Part shown: positions 12,709-25,187 of the stretch, piece after piece
Numbering within the stretch: the stretch's first letter is position 1
Layout of the letters: each line of letters opens with the position of its first letter
NCBI GenBank assembly: GCA_025677815.1
Contig: JAIXMP010000011.1
Span: 1,054,001-1,118,000, forward strand
Reading direction: 5' to 3'
Length of the DNA: 64,000 nt
Source: Phascolomyces articulosus
Taxonomy: Eukaryota > Mucoromycota > Mucoromycetes > Mucorales > Lichtheimiaceae
Position numbers and translations under genes: made by a program
Notes under the pieces: generated by a model
Seen by the model: only the letters and a program-made list of their open reading frames with translations
What the model was told of the DNA's origin: nothing
Database searches by the model: none

Positions 12709-15700
12709 TTATTGAGATGAGCTTTGTTCATCCAAAGGTGATTCAAGATAATGGGTAAGATCTTCAGGGCAAGGGATTTCACTAGATAGAAAAGTGATAA
12801 TATTAGGTCATGTGGTTTTATTTTTTTTAAATGTTTTATATTTGAAAAAAACTTTTACCTTGAGGTAAGAATACCCTTCTTTTGATTGACAGTAAGACCA
12901 GGACATACTAAGGCTGTTCGAACCATGCGCATCATCAATGTGTTGTTAATTTGATGATAAGGTTTGTTCAAATGGAAACGTAAAGTAGCTAAATATTATT
13001 ATAATTATGTTTATTTTTATTAGTTTTGTTTTATTAGAGGGGGTTGTTATGATGGATAATATCCTTGGGTTTATTTGCACATAAGAGTTTGAATTTTATA
13101 CCTGTAGCCAATTTGTAATATTCATACAAATGATCGCGTTGCATTGTTGTAATGATTTCAGGTGTACTCCAAGGGAATTTGATCATCATTGAAATGTAAT
13201 TTTCAAATGGACGCTCAGGACATTTTCTCGAGTATCGCATCTGTTTTTTTTTAATAGAATGGGAGGGCCTCCCCCCCAATAAAAATTAGAAAACTTTTTA
13301 AATATCATCATAATAATGACTATCAATTGGAATGAAAGGAATTGAATATTTAAAATAACCTTATAATTTCGACAAATGTTTAAAAGGGATTCATATTCGA
13401 ATCCTTCAACAATGAATGGAGGTACAATGTCAGGATACCGTTGTTGCTGTTGGTTAAGAGAATCATCTTGATCATTTTCATCGTCTTGTTGACTTTCATC
13501 ATCATCGTCCATTATGGCTGGTTTCCCATTGATAAACACACCTTGCCATCGTGGAAAGATTTTTCGAAAGAGATGTTCAGGTGTACTTGGATAAACATTG
13601 ACTTTACGACCTTTCAATGTAGGATTACGTTTTAATTTTTTCGTGGTCTTTTCAAATGCTGCTACAGAATCAAATTCAATAAATGCTTCTTTTTGTGTTT
13701 TGCCTGTGGATTTTTCAAGCATAATCTAATAAATTAAAGGAAAAAAATAAAATAAAATGAGTCTCTGTTGTATGTGTATGTTTTATCGTCATGGATAGCA
13801 TAGGTTAATAGTGTGAAAAAGAACAAGAGATTGTACTTACGTGAATATATTGTCGATCTTTTTCTTGTGGATCAAGTGACAAGAAGTTTTCAATTTCTTT
13901 GATTGAAATGTTCCATGGGATCTATTTAAAAACAAAAATAAAATGGAATAGTTCAGAGAAAAAAACCCCTCATCGTTATTTAGATTTCATAATAGGTAAT
14001 AAAGAGAGAGCGAATACATACGTTGGAGATCATTAAAACAGGATAATACTTTGATGTTGCCGGAGGGTTGTTAATGGATGCCGCATTATAAGAAAGAGAA
14101 TCTGAAAGACGCTTAGTAGCGTTATTGTTAATCATATGATAATTATGTTTACCATTATTATTATTATGATTGGTATTATGAGCAGAGGTGGAAGCCCGTC
14201 GTGGTTGAGATCGTTTCACATCTTCATCTTGTTCATAATGATTATCGTTTGTGATCGACAATGACAACGACGACGAACCAGGCATTACAACAGCTGTAGC
14301 AGAATTAATTGCACGAGTAGGTTTTAATGGTGCTTGCAATTGAGGTTGTGTTTGTTGTTGTTCAAGGACCAAAGAAGCAGTCGTTGTACTTGTGGGTTTT
14401 GGTTGTTGATCCATGAAAGTCTTACTTGAATGATCTTCACCTACTACATTTGACCAAGTGCGTTGTTGAGAACTGCAACCAGCATTTGAACGTTTCTCGT
14501 TGTTGTAATGATGTTGTTGACTACTAGAAATAAGATTATTATTATCGACACCAAAAATCATATTATCGTTCATCACATCTGGTTGTTTTTGTTGCTGCTT
14601 TTGTTGTTTACTCTTGGAAGAAGATCCTGCAGAGAATGATTCCTTGGATGAAGAAACAACAGGTGGAGGAGGGGTATAATATTCATGTGCAAACATTGAT
14701 TGATCTTGTGGTTGATCTGTGGTATCATTCTTATTGTTAGTGTCATTGGAGGAGGAAAGATGGCCTCGAATCCCTTTTTTCCACATATTGATCCAATGTT
14801 CTTGATTATGATTGTTGGCATCATAGGAGGAGGAATGTCCTTGAACACCTGTGGTCCACATATTGATCCAATGTTCTTGAGTAGGAGTCAATTGGGTTGT
14901 TGCTGCAATATTGGTTCTGTTGTGATTATTATTGTTGTTGGTGGTGTCAGTCAAGTTATTAAAACCAACAGTAGCATTATTAGCAGAAGTGGCAAGAGTA
15001 TCATTCAATGATGTGTAGGGATGATGTTCTTGATGGTAATTTTGATGATAACTACGTTGATCATTGTATGGATACATCTTTTGTTTTCGATATACACGTG
15101 GATATGGATAACGAAAAGTGGAATGACCATAAAGAAGAGTGGTATTCACTTGAGGATGATGATAATAAGCTTCAAGCTCTTTTTCAGCTGATGCTGGACC
15201 AAGGAAATCAAAAAGACCATCGTCTTCTCTATGATTATGAGTATAATGGTGATCATTAGCCCAGGGATCAAGGGGTGGTTGTGTTTGTGTTGCACCTAAA
15301 AAATCTTGAGCAGTGTTGTTATTTTGCTTGCCAAAGTAGCTTTGATCGTAGCTTGTTGCTGATGCTGAGGTTTGTGCTGGTGCTTTGCTGAAACAACCTT
15401 GATTACTATTATAACGGCTACTGAAGCAACGTTGGTTGTAGCATGTTGTTGTGGGTGGTACTGGTGCAGTAGTACTCAATTGATATTGACGGTTACTAAG
15501 GTAACTTTGGTTGTAGTTTGTGGTTGTTGTAGCTGGTGCTGCATCCAAACAATCATGGTTGTAACTATGATTGTAGCTTGTGGAAGTGACTGTAGGTGAT
15601 GGTGGTGTTGTTGCTGTATCCACAAGTGGAGCAAGAACAGGTGATCGAAGATCAGCAGAAGTTACTATAGATTTAAAAAAAAGAAACAATAGAATGATGA

Positions 15701-16081
15701 GTTTGCGCGTATACTTTTTTTTATTTGAGTCACGTCGCGTTTATTTAAATAAGAAAGCATACATTGTTTTTTTGTTTCTTTCTTTACTGGCACAGCAGTA
15801 GTAGACGTGGCAGCAGTAAGATAAGAATAATCATTATTAAAACCATTATTATTATTATTTGATTCAAAAGAATGAGAACGAAGGTAACCTTGACGATTGG
15901 GTGCTGTTTTTAAAAAAAAGTTAAAAAAGTGAGTTGTTATGGTAAACAATAAATAAATAAGTAAATAAAAAAAGACGCGTTGTGCATAACAACCATCACG
16001 TCTTTTTTTTATTTATTGTTATTATTTACCTCCAAATAATTTGGAACTACCGCGTTGATTCGGACTAATAAATTGACTCAT
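12709..16081 (-). CDS. Q/N-rich RNA-binding protein with RRM domains
   Basis: Multi-exon gene. The start is Met 16081 (MSQFISPNQRGSSKLFG). Exon 2 is APNRQGYLRSHSFES and onward (about 15755-15904). A long exon follows (about 14030-15663): Tyr/Asn/Gln/His-rich, repeated NYNQSY-type motifs, no folded domain. The RRM is spliced across introns: YYPVLMISN joined to IPWNISIKEIENFLSL (RNP2 and helix 1), then KEAFIEFDS (RNP1) and KGRKVNVYPS. An acidic/Gln linker follows, then a probable second RRM with SRKCPERPFENYISMMIKFP and TLRFHLNKPYHQINN. The last exon ends DEQSSSQ at 12709. The IPWN signature recalls the quasi-RRMs of hnRNP F/H and ESRP. The protein should bind RNA, and the prion-like N-terminus suggests granule assembly (inference). 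Exon borders are read by eye. Confidence 0.75.
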
Positions 16082-17186
16082 TAGACAAGAATACAAGTAA
16101 GCAGAGCAAAGCAGCGAGAAAAAAAGAAGTAAAAGTAGAAAAAGTGAAAAGTAGAGAAGAAAGAAGGAAAAAAATGAAAAAGCTGGGAAGAAAAAAAAAG
16201 ACAGTGTTTAAATTTTTTTTTTTAAAAAAAACGCAGCACCAAAGCAGTAGTAGAAAAAAAAAAGGACAACACGTCTTTATAATGATCGTGAAAAAAAAAG
16301 AGGTTGTTACACCCGAGTTTTTGATTTGCATGACAACTGATCCTGTTGTCCCTGACAACACTGGGTTTTAATAACAAAGGCTTATTTACGTCCTGAAATG
16401 AAAATGAAGATTTAACATGGATGATTTTATTCATTGGAAACAAAAAAGATCATTATGCAATGGACCCAAAGTCAATGGGGGACAAAAAATAGAAAAGTCC
16501 ATTGTTAAAAGTTAACAATGGTATGTCTTTATTGTCAATACTACTTTTTTTTTATTAAAAAAAGGAAACGTATTGAATTAACAAAAAAACTATATAAAAA
16601 AACACTTAAAATCAAGTCAATTGAATGAAACAGGTACTACTTTTTTTATTGTTATTATGAATGAAATTGATTGACAGTATTATGCGCCGCTTTCATCATG
16701 TGTCAAAAATATGTTTATGCTGCGGATCTTTTTTTTTTGTTGGGATACTTTGGGAGCCAATCATCTATCAGGAAAGTTACACAGAAATTAAAACTACTTT
16801 TTTTTTGCTTTTGAATGACTTTTGGTACCACAACTTACTCCTTCGAAAGAGGTGATAATAGTGATGCAAATGTTATTTTTTTTTATTCTTTTTTTTTTTT
16901 AATATATCATTGTGTGTGTGTGTGTTTGTGAATGTTTGTATATACGAATGGTTGATAACAACAAATAGTAAAAACGTTTGTACAAGGAAAAAAAAAGAAC
17001 AATAAAAAAAAATAACTATCTTACAATCAGAAAAGGGGGGATGGGAAAGGTGAGTATTATATATAAGAAGAAACATAAGCAAAAGAGAGAGAGAAATGTA
17101 CTTTGTGAATAATGAGAAAAGAGGTCGTGATTTCTACATGTATGTGGTTTTTTTTATGTTAAAAAAAGAAAAAAGTGAACTCTTTT
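16082..17186. other. Intergenic, upstream of RRM gene
   Basis: Purine-rich and homopolymer-rich DNA, with a GT run near 16911-16925 and several frames of poly-Phe/Lys type. No gene is seen; the 5' region of the RRM gene lies next to 16081. Confidence 0.5.
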
Positions 17187-17840
17187 TTAATGATCGTCGT
17201 CATCACGATCATAATAGTAGTCACGACTATAATCATCAACATCATCCTCTTCATCATCACTACTGGTCATAATGTAATCGGTAGAGCCTGATTTTTTCAT
17301 AAAACTAAAATATTCTTCTTGCGGGACTAGATAGTCTTGTTCATCATCATCGTCGTCATCATCATCTTGCTCTTCTTCGTTATCATCTAAAATCTTGGAT
17401 AAAGGCCGTAGTTTATTATTGTTCGTAGGATGATGAGGTTGTTCTTCTTGGATATCAATTTGCATTTGACTCATGGTCATACTATAGTTTTTTTTTCATA
17501 AGCATAATTAGTTTATATTCTATTGTATATATGGTAATAATAATAAGTATAGTAAGTAGACACTTACCAAAGGGAATCGTCCATAGTGGCATTAGGTGGC
17601 GGAGTAGGGGGTAACACCACACTCTTGTTTTCCTGTTTTTATTATTATTTGTATTAGTTTTGCGATTGTAACAAAACATCACCTTATCAGAAAAAAAAAA
17701 AAAAAAAAAAAAAAAAACTATTATTTACTTCAATAAGTTTTGAACGATTCTCTTGTAATCGAACAGATTCATCCAAACTCATCATGCACACTTTGACCTA
17801 TATAATATATATAAAGTTGTTATTAATATATGTATATATA

Positions 17841-17871
<31 letters not shown>

Positions 17872-18637
17872 AAACAAGTATTACTCACCTGGAATTCTGC
17901 ATCATCTTCTTCCAATGGAGGGTATTCCTCAATAACCGAAGTACTAATCGAAGGTATACCATTATTTGTTGAAGAAGTATTAGTAGTCGTATGATTTTCA
18001 ACCATAGATGAAAAAGAACTATTTTGTCTTCTCATAAATAGACTACTACTGTTTCTTCGTTGTTTACAAATAAAAGGTTGTTGTGTAGCACGGGCATTGG
18101 CTAAAGCAATCCCTCGTTTTCTTGCTTCTTGTCTTGGAGTTAAAAAACTAAGATTGGCCAATTTGGAAGTAAGTGCACTTTCACAATCTTGAAAAGTGTT
18201 TTCCACAGTGATTTCATCATCCATCGTATTTAAAAGGAGTTCATCAATTTGACGAATACTTTGTTTGAGTTTGGCTCCTTTGTCAGGTAAAGTGTGTACC
18301 ACGGACCTAATTTTTTTTAATAATAATAATAATAAAAAGAGTATTGTATAGAGAGGGTTTAGTTTTTCTATTGCTTTATAAAAAAAAAAGTACATAAAGT
18401 AGTAAAAATAAAAATAATAAAAATACAATCTATAAGGAACAAACAACAATACCTATGACGAAGCATACGCTCATTTCTTTCTTTGAGTTCTAACAATTCA
18501 GCACGAGAACAGGACTCTAAATTCTTTCTTGAGATGGAAGAAGGAAAACCATCGGTAGAATGAACAGAACCACGTCGGGATCGTAATGGGTAACGAGAAG
18601 GATTATAGAGGCGATTGGGTGTAGAAAGGGTGTTCAT
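17187..18637 (-). CDS. Gdown1/POLR2M-like N-terminal motif protein
   Basis: Five exons. Exon 1 (from 18637) begins MNTLSTPNRLYNPSRYPLRS and ends ELLELKERNERMLRH. It joins in phase (CAT AG | G TCC) to SVVHTLPDKGAKLKQSIRQI. Together this is the arrangement at the N-terminus of Gdown1 (POLR2M/GRINL1A): an EL-x-E-x3-R-x-ER-x-LR helix, about eight residues, then LPDKG-x-K. Human Gdown1 binds RNA polymerase II and competes with TFIIF. Further exons give RQEARKRGIALANARA, a Ser-rich stretch, EEYPPLEEDDAEFQ, MMSLDESVRLQENRSKLIEE, ENKSVVLPPTPPPNATMDDS, and a very acidic C-terminus (poly-Asp at about 17340-17370, EEDDVDDYSRDYYYD). The family call rests on one motif read by eye. A generic coiled-coil protein is the alternative. 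Confidence 0.6.
17844..17872. repeat. GA microsatellite in an intron
   Basis: About 13 GA units in the intron that follows the exon ending EEDDAEFQ, close to its donor. Confidence 0.85.
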
Positions 18638-20068
18638 ATTGATAATATGTTTTCAGCATAGGTTTTTTTTTAATAAAAATAAAAAAAAGGTGATTTTATA
18701 AAAATGGGAGTTGAAAAAACGTCTGCATGCTCTGTTCTATAGAGTGTGTATATATGAGTTGTTGTTGTGTTATGTCTCACTTTCGGTTTGCATCACGTGT
18801 GCTGCGCATAATCATACAAAAAGGAAAAGCAGGGCGTTTAAAATCTCTTATATAGAGTGGTCAAGAAAAAAAAAGATATTAATATCAACAACAACAACTA
18901 TTTATTTGGTTTATACTATCATCATCACTCAATTCGTTAGAGATAATATATGTTAAAGAATAGACAACAGTTCGTTTGATCACAAAGCATATTAGCATTC
19001 CATGCTGTGGGGTTGCATATTAACATTGAAATAAAACTGGTTTATTTTTATACATATAATAAGGTTGCCCTTTTTTTTCATTAAAAAAGTTTATTATGTA
19101 GGATACGATACTATTTCTATATATACTAACACCCAACTACTTCTCACATCATCTTGTAATGGATTATTTACATGTATTTACAAAATATACTTCTTTGTTT
19201 ATGTAAAAAAATACAACAACATAACAACGACGAGTGGCCATGTCTTTTTTTCATATAGTGTGTAGGAAAAAAAAAAAAAGAAAGCACCCATTTCATGCTT
19301 ACAATATACTGAATGATGATGATGACACATATATGTATTCCATGCATCATCCAGTGGCTGCTGCTCAATAAGAAGATAAATTTTTATAATATCAAATATA
19401 GATAGCTAGGCAGATAATGTTTGTTGTTGTTGTTATTGATGGATACAGAAGTGTATTGAGAAAACATATAAATATATATATAAGATAATCATTCATAACC
19501 TCTTCTTTTTATCCAAGTGGTTTGTTCTTCTCATTTTGCTGTTGGTTGGATTTCGAGCTGCATCATAAAGTATAACTAACATTCTTTAAGTTTCTAAAAT
19601 ACTTACTATTACTTTATGGAGGAGGGGGAGGGGGAAGGAGTTGAATAGGCTTGTCTCTGATGGTTCATATCCTCCAAAAATAAAAAGACAGTACTTATTT
19701 ATGACAGATACCTTTCCCACAATCATTGATTGGTTCTTTTTCTATATCATGCTCATGAGCAACCTTAATTCATTCCTATTCTATATATAATACTACTACT
19801 ACCTATCTACCTACGAGTGGTTAGTTGGTGACATGAGAACATGATTTTCTATCCCAGAGAATAGATAAGTTTATAAGATAAACATTTATCCATTTGATTT
19901 TGAAAAAAAGCAATTCACTTTTTTTTTTTTTCCTCTGAAAGGTCTGTTCTTTAGTAAAAAAAATTCATATATGGATGGATCGGCATTGTTTCGGAGAGAC
20001 TTATAGACTGACCACAATTTTTTTTTTTTGCCACTTTTTATTTCTATCCATACATCAAGTAGCGATCA
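18638..20068. other. Intergenic between divergent genes
   Basis: Divergent promoter space between the Gdown1-like gene (minus) and Dus2 (plus). AT-rich with poly-T runs near 19919-19932 and 20020-20030, just upstream of the Dus2 start. No conserved frame is seen. Confidence 0.5.
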
Positions 20069-22043
<1,975 letters not shown>

Positions 22044-22702
22044 TAATAATAATAATAAAGTTTTTATTTTTATTTTATTTTTAGTATGTAAACATAATAG
22101 AACATCATGATGACAATCCTTTTGATAAGGGATTTGGAAAAATAGTTTAAAAAGGGTGCTAATCGGAATACGTAAATAGTTAGTGTACGTACTATAGAAT
22201 AGAATATGTTTTTACTGTGTTTATAAAAAATAATTTGTATACTAGTGAAACTTTCTTGGCAAAAAAAAAAAAATACAAATAAAAAAAAAAGAGGGACTCC
22301 TTTATTGATCATGGAAATTATATCAACCTTTGTTCTAGTTTCATGATAAGGATCGACGTGTTCCCTAGGATTAATACCCAAATTAGGAGAAATTACTTAT
22401 AAAAAAAGAAATTAATAAGAGATGGATGCACATGTTAATTTTTTTGATGCTATTACTAAACTATTATTGAATGCATAATTTTTTTTTTTTTTGCCTAGAC
22501 TTTTTGATATATTTCTATACAAAACTAAACAAATCTAACATCATGGTCTTCTTTTGACACACCATATTTTTATTTGTATTTAAAAAGAACGCTATCTAAT
22601 CCTTCTTTTTTTTTTTTTTTTGGTGTTCTTCTATTCTATTACATTTATATATACTATTATTTTATTATACCAACCATCCTCACTCTTTTTTATCTTTATA
22701 CT
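22044..22702. other. Intergenic, 3' end of Dus2 and 5' region of GT15 gene
   Basis: AT-rich. An AATAAAG-type signal just after the Dus2 stop (about 22053) may direct polyadenylation. A 24-nt T/pyrimidine-rich tract (22601-22621) lies upstream of the mannosyltransferase start. No gene is seen. Confidence 0.5.
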
Positions 22703-23932
22703 ATGCGATTTTGTTTCAAACTATGTGTTTTTACGTTAACAGGCACTTTATCCCTCTTTATTTCCCTTGTTACAAGAGAATATCTGGTAGCAAGTTATCT
22801 ACGTTATCGTAGTCTTAATAATCCAGCAGCACAACGTATCAATGCCATGGAAAATTATCAAAATGAAGATTATCCAGAATTACCACCTTCTGTCAGTGAT
22901 ACGGAATGTCCACCTCATCCATTATCCAATTTACCACGCCCTCCCATTCTTGCAACGGACGATGATATTTTACCCTCGAACAACAATCATCATCATGCTA
23001 AGGGTGCCATTGTTTACCTTTTAGAATTCATTGATCGACCCTTAAAAGAAAACCATCGTGAAATGATGAAATTCAACAAAAGTTTATGGCATCTTTGGGA
23101 AAATTTCAGTCAAGATTATCCTCATTACCCCGTCTACCTTTTTCACGAACCTGCGTTTACCAAGAAATACCGCGATCGTTATAGTAAAACATGGCCACCT
23201 GAATTAAAAATCCACTATCATGAAATCGAATTTCGTAACATTCCTTCATCGTTTTCGAACGGTGCTTCTTTGGAAAATTTGGGATTGAATCCTACCAATC
23301 GACGTGCATTTCCTGGTTATAACAATATGATTCGATTCTTTTGGAAAGATATAATGGATTTAGATATCATTGTACAATTGGATTATTTTTGGCGTTTGGA
23401 TCATGATTCAGTTCTTCAATCGCGTGTAGGTGTGGATGTGTTTCATTATATGATGAAACGTCAATTGAAATATGGGTATCGTACAGTGACAACAGATGTT
23501 CGCCATGTCACGAATGGAATGCTTGCTTTTTTCGATCAATATCGACGGGATCCTCAACATCAAAGTGTCACTAATGGTACGTCGTGTGCTGTCATGTCGC
23601 AACGCAATTGTCTTGAGATTCCAGAGACACAACAAGAACGCAACGAATATTTTCCCTTGATGTATTATAATAATTTTGAAATGGTTCATGTGCCTACATG
23701 GCGATCAAAACAAATGCGTCATTTGACGGATATGGTGGATGGAACAGATATGATTTATTGGAATCGATGGGGGGATGCTCCTCTAAGATATTATTCAATT
23801 AATATGATGTTGGATGTACAAAAAGAAGTCATGGAATGGTGTCATATACGATATTTTCATCATAAACAGTTTGAACCTTTATGTAATTTAGAATCTATCT
23901 CTTATCATCATAATCCCATATCCATAAGCTAA
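22703..23932 (+). CDS. GT15 alpha-1,2-mannosyltransferase (KRE2/KTR family)
   Basis: Intronless, 409 residues from Met 22703 (MRFCFKLCVFTLTGTLSLFI). The in-frame Met at 22574 would only add a translated poly-T leader. Type II Golgi topology: a short cytoplasmic N-terminus, one membrane anchor at about residues 8-25, a Pro-rich stem (ELPPSVSDTECPPHPLSNLP), and a luminal catalytic domain. Family landmarks: AIVYLLEFIDRPLKENHREM; YPVYLFHEPAF; YNNMIRFFWKDIMDLDII; YFWRLDHDS (the acidic nucleotide-sugar and metal site, usually YYWRVEPD); FEMVHVPTWRS; and YWNRWGDAPLRYYSINMML, close to the usual ERWGDAP signature with its catalytic region. It would extend O- and N-linked mannan on secreted proteins using GDP-mannose. 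The DHD in place of EPD is the main deviation. Confidence 0.92.
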   Translation: MRFCFKLCVFTLTGTLSLFISLVTREYLVASYLRYRSLNNPAAQRINAMENYQNEDYPELPPSVSDTECPPHPLSNLPRPPILATDDDILPSNNNHHHAKGAIVYLLEFIDRPLKENHREMMKFNKSLWHLWENFSQDYPHYPVYLFHEPAFTKKYRDRYSKTWPPELKIHYHEIEFRNIPSSFSNGASLENLGLNPTNRRAFPGYNNMIRFFWKDIMDLDIIVQLDYFWRLDHDSVLQSRVGVDVFHYMMKRQLKYGYRTVTTDVRHVTNGMLAFFDQYRRDPQHQSVTNGTSCAVMSQRNCLEIPETQQERNEYFPLMYYNNFEMVHVPTWRSKQMRHLTDMVDGTDMIYWNRWGDAPLRYYSINMMLDVQKEVMEWCHIRYFHHKQFEPLCNLESISYHHNPISIS

Positions 23933-25187
23933 ACCTCCCCCCCTCTCCCCTCTTTGTGTATGTATATTATTACTATTTTATGTATAAAAATTTTACAGTT
24001 AAATAAAAAGATAACCAATTCTGTTTATGTGTTTAAATCATTTTACTTGAAATAAAGTAAACCACTTTTTTTTTTGTGTTGTGTTTTACTTGATGATCCG
24101 TCGCCATAAATTTTACTATTCATTATAAATATAGATATCTTCTATTATAAAATAATAATAACATGGGTGTACAGAATCTCTAATCCTTTTTCATAATTAA
24201 TATGTAATTCATTACCATTGATATGCGTATTTGTCAACTAGTAAAATCAGAAATCAACAACTATTGGAAACATCATTTATTAGCATACTTTTGATCTTTC
24301 CATAAAAATATCACATGTAGTTACCTTTCACTTGGTACAATAGTAGTAATGTTCATTGCCATTCTCCTGTAATAGAAATAAGATGAATTGTTCCCATACT
24401 TGTCACTGACAGTTTCTTATTATCCATGTCATTTTTGTGTGCTATATATTATTGGTGATGGGCGCTATGTTTGTGTCGAGGTTTCATTTCAATCAATACG
24501 GCCCGCACTCCGTGTGTGTGTAACTATATTTTTGAGGCACTGGTCTTGTTTGCATAACAAAAGAACTTTTTTGCTTTGCATGTTAAATGATAGCCTATTC
24601 TTTTTTGTTTCTACACTGAAAAAAATGACATAATCGCATTCTATATAATGTAAAATAGAGAAAGAAGAAGACATATGAAAGTAATTGTATATGGAAAGAA
24701 AAGAAGTTCATCACGAGAACAAAGATTGAATACAACCACCACAACCATACTACTAACTAGTACTATTAATAATATAAGAAACTCTTTGTTGAGAAAAGTA
24801 ATAAATACATACATATATGGATGTTATAATGAATGGATAGGGTGACAGCAACACAGCAACAAACAAGAAAAAACGACCCCCATTTTTGTATTTGATATGA
24901 AGGATACAGCACTAAAATAGACAGGCTCAAATGTAACCGTTTCCATAAATAGTTAATAATCGCTTACAGAATTATGAACCATTATTTGTTGTTTAAAGTT
25001 TATAATTTTTGGAAAAATAAACAATAAGTGAGTGGGGAAGAGAGACAAAGAGAAAAGCTTACCCCACTTTTTTTTTTAATAAAAAGAGAAGTTAATAGGA
25101 TAACTTAGACCTTCTTTTCACATCATTTTTTTTTCTCTTTCATTCATCATTATTCTATATTATTCTTTAAAACAAGCAACAACGGGA
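23933..25187. other. Intergenic, no gene seen
   Basis: 3' region of the mannosyltransferase and 5' region of P450 copy 1. An AATAAA-like signal occurs near 24002. Short frames only; poly-T stretches and a CT-rich leader precede the P450 start codon. Confidence 0.5.

Noticed and set aside
14700..15599. Several plus-strand ORFs opposite the RRM gene
   Set aside because: Shadows of the Asn/Gln-rich minus-strand exon; their Cys/Val/Met-rich text is the complement of Gln/Asn codons.
22070..22381. 103-codon minus-strand ORF after Dus2
   Set aside because: Phe/Ile/Tyr-rich text from AT-rich DNA overlapping the Dus2 3' region, with no motif or splice support.
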